A stretch of DNA of 6,791 bases from an uncultured Candidatus Saccharibacteria bacterium. Its GTDB lineage: Bacteria > Patescibacteriota > Saccharimonadia > Saccharimonadales > Saccharimonadaceae. Positions 5,686 to 6,791 of this stretch are shown here, piece by piece. The stretch is from NCBI GenBank assembly GCA_937919305.1, contig CALFQW010000063.1, positions 1 through 6,791 on the forward strand. Reading direction: 5' to 3'. How positions within the stretch are numbered: position 1 is the stretch's first letter; each line of letters opens with the position of its first letter. The notes beneath the pieces were generated by a model. The model worked only from the letters and a program-made list of their open reading frames with translations. It was not told where the DNA came from and made no database searches. The position numbers and the translations under genes were made by a program.

Positions 5686-6107
5686 GATATAGCACCCGCG
5701 ATGAATTCAACTATTGCAACAGCTGCTAGAGAAATCACAAGCCCGATGATAGCCTGCTGTATAGCAGATTTTGCCTCAGATATCTTGCCGGGGTCTCCCT
5801 GGCTCTTCATGTATTTGAATCCTGCCCAAATGATATACCCCAGAGCAGCATATGCAACTGCCTGAATAAGGATGTTTACGATATTCAGAGGAATTATCAG
5901 AAAATCCATCAGGGATTGTATCTGAACATCATTACCATTCAATAAACCGCAGTGCCAGGCAGGGAAAGTGAGCACTCGCTGACAAGTACCGGCTACAAAT
6001 GTTGACGGGGAACTAGGACTAGACTGGGCAGCTACTGTACTAGATGCGGCAAAAAATAATATCCCCACCCCTAGGATCATGCTCAATAAGTAGTGCTTTA
6101 CCCTCAT
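5682..6107 (-). CDS. VirB2/TrbC-like pilin subunit F
   Basis: A 141-residue secreted two-helix protein. The signal peptide is residues 1-27 (STVAA before QSS). A Ser/Pro-rich segment (28-36) and a loop with C42 and C53, ten residues apart, follow. Helix 1 is long (about 66-96), the turn KYMKSQGDPGKISEAKS, and helix 2 about 116-138. The turn motif SQGDPG is shared with E and differs from the SGGD of A, B and D. ATG 6107 overlaps the TGA of G by one base (TGATG), with a strong Shine-Dalgarno AGGAGG (6122-6117) nine bases before it inside G. This is tight operon coupling. It is probably co-assembled with E and G in the same membrane structure; this is inference from order and similarity. Confidence 0.88.
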   Translation of the reverse strand: MRVKHYLLSMILGVGILFFAASSTVAAQSSPSSPSTFVAGTCQRVLTFPAWHCGLLNGNDVQIQSLMDFLIIPLNIVNILIQAVAYAALGYIIWAGFKYMKSQGDPGKISEAKSAIQQAIIGLVISLAAVAIVEFIAGAIS

Positions 6108-6502
6108 CAGAAGACCCCTCCTGGAACAAGGAAGTTCGTAATAGCAAGCAGAAAGATATACAAGGCCAATCCTATAACCGCGTTAACTATGATGCTAACA
6201 CCTTCTTGTGTCTTGCTAGCGTTGCCGTTGGCGGTTGCGTATTTCATGCCACCCCAGACAATGCCTCCAACTACAGCGACGCCAACCAGAGCACTCAGAA
6301 ACCTCACTATGGTATTGAAAAGGCCTTTTGTATCAGCACAATTTGAGCCTCCCCATTTGAACGATGTATCCTTGCCAAACTTTGCGCAGTCGGCTGCGTT
6401 TACCTGTGGGCCAGCTAAAGCAGGTAACGCAAGAGCGCCAACTATCACTGCAAGTGAGACTACGAATGACTTATAGAGGTTTTGTATTTTGCTGTTTTTC
6501 AT
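6107..6502 (-). CDS. VirB2/TrbC-like pilin subunit G (first gene of the operon)
   Basis: A 131-residue secreted two-helix protein, the most divergent copy. The signal peptide is about residues 1-36 (alternative cuts after ALA30 or VNA36). C39 and C55 flank an aromatic, Gly-rich loop. Helix 1 is about 64-86, the turn KYATANGNASKTQEG replaces the SGGD motif, and helix 2 is about 103-125, ending in LVPGGVF. ATG 6502 has no Shine-Dalgarno (AAAACC precedes it), yet the promoter lies about 24 nt upstream, so its translation start differs from the downstream genes. The stop TGA overlaps the start of F. As promoter-proximal gene it may encode the most abundant subunit, which is a guess. Membership of the VirB2/TrbC-like group rests on the helix-turn-helix layout more than on identity. 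Confidence 0.84.
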   Translation of the reverse strand: MKNSKIQNLYKSFVVSLAVIVGALALPALAGPQVNAADCAKFGKDTSFKWGGSNCADTKGLFNTIVRFLSALVGVAVVGGIVWGGMKYATANGNASKTQEGVSIIVNAVIGLALYIFLLAITNFLVPGGVF

Positions 6503-6525
6503 GGTTTTATGACTGTAATAATGAC

Positions 6526-6554
6526 ACTATACCACTATCGATAGTTTGTGACTA
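6526..6554 (-). promoter_or_regulatory. Promoter of the five-gene pilin operon (G-F-E-D-C)
   Basis: On the minus strand TAGTCA (6554-6549), a 17-bp spacer, and TGG-TATAGT (extended -10, hexamer 6531-6526), 23 nt before ATG 6502. A perfect palindrome occupies much of the spacer, a typical place for a repressor site. Confidence 0.55.
6534..6545. promoter_or_regulatory. 12-bp palindrome, candidate operator between divergent promoters
   Basis: ACTATCGATAGT is a perfect inverted repeat placed between the -35 and -10 of the pilin operon promoter and just upstream of the plus-strand -10. One bound protein could therefore affect both genes. It could also arise by chance; the core TATCGATA recurs at 2775-2782 inside comF. 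Confidence 0.4.
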
Positions 6555-6558
6555 CACA

Positions 6559-6567
6559 TGCTATAGT
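6559..6567 (+). promoter_or_regulatory. Extended -10 promoter of the rightmost plus-strand gene
   Basis: TGC-TATAGT ends 10 bases before ATG 6578, so the predicted leader is only about 4 nt. There is no convincing -35 and no Shine-Dalgarno. Confidence 0.5.
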
Positions 6568-6577
6568 AAAAATAGAT

Positions 6578-6791
6578 ATGTTTACAAAATGGCAATCTCT
6601 GGTTATTGGGCTTTTCTTTGCTGTTGTTGGAGTAGGAATCCTAGGTCAACCGGCTCAGGCGTTGCCGAATGGTATGGGTGTTATAGATAAGTCAATCCTT
6701 TCACCCGTAGTTGAACACTCACTGAATTCCGCCTCTACTGCTGGCTTATCACTCGGATGTGGTGATGTTGGGATAACAGATGTTCTTGGGG
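6578..6791 (+). CDS. Unrecognised secreted or exported protein, 3' end cut by window
   Basis: Open from ATG 6578 to the right edge, 71 codons visible. Residues 1-28 are a clear signal peptide: K4, a hydrophobic core (LVIGLFFAVVGVGIL), and GQPAQA before LPNG. The mature start is LPNGMGVIDK, then a Ser-rich stretch and a single Cys at residue 61. I do not recognise a family from this part, and only the N-terminus is seen. It is divergent from the pilin operon across a 75-bp promoter region, so it may belong to the same secretion locus; this is inference from position. The start is supported by the -10 box 10 nt upstream, which implies an almost leaderless mRNA. The coding call rests on the open frame, signal peptide and promoter. 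Confidence 0.72.
   Translation, partial: MFTKWQSLVIGLFFAVVGVGILGQPAQALPNGMGVIDKSILSPVVEHSLNSASTAGLSLGCGDVGITDVLG

Noticed and set aside
3473..6502. Type IV pilus (PilA-type) pilins or holin-like proteins
   Set aside because: There is no prepilin G/E-F processing site and no single N-terminal helix; the signal-peptide plus two-helix layout fits VirB2/TrbC better, and seven paralogs in a row is unlike holins.

Overview
The window looks like chromosomal DNA of a Candidate Phyla Radiation (Patescibacteria) bacterium, most likely a Saccharibacterium (TM7). This is inferred from compact gene packing, small proteins, moderate G+C, and above all a block of small two-helix VirB2/TrbC-like pilin genes with the signature 'GGIRYVxSGGD...AKxTILYAxVG', which I associate with these bacteria. 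TGA is a genuine stop: three genes end in TGA codons that overlap the next start. That argues against the TGA=Gly code of Gracilibacteria and Absconditabacteria. Taxonomy is inference; the window has no rRNA or other decisive marker.

Layout. (1) 1-1847, minus strand: a GTG-started NUDIX hydrolase is coupled by an ATGA overlap to a membrane-anchored spermidine-synthase-like protein that runs off the left edge. (2) 1870-2091, minus: two tandem serine tRNAs (TGA then GCT anticodon) 3 nt apart, followed by an intrinsic terminator. (3) 2130-2798, minus: comF, a zinc-finger phosphoribosyltransferase-fold competence protein. (4) 2901-3374, plus: a small heat-shock protein (Hsp20) divergent from comF, closed by a strong terminator. 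(5) 3473-6502, minus: seven consecutive small pilin-like membrane proteins. In transcription order the first five (6502 down to 4477) are packed as one operon with overlaps or gaps of at most 8 nt. The last two (4391-3975 and 3892-3473) are a close duplicate pair, each with its own promoter, and a terminator hairpin separates them. (6) 6578-6791, plus: the start of an unrecognised secreted protein, divergent from the pilin operon across a 75-bp intergenic region that holds a perfect 12-bp palindrome.

How the parts fit. The seven pilin-like genes probably supply subunits of a type IV secretion-like or conjugation-like surface structure; no ATPase or channel gene (VirB4, VirB6, VirD4) lies inside the window. 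ComF fits the DNA-uptake capacity reported in this group. A recurring feature is a -10 box placed almost directly before a start codon (NUDIX, pilin A, and nearly so the rightmost plus-strand gene), which suggests leaderless mRNAs beside Shine-Dalgarno-led genes. No stretch over 300 bases lacks a gene. I found no CRISPR array, insertion sequence, rRNA or attachment site.
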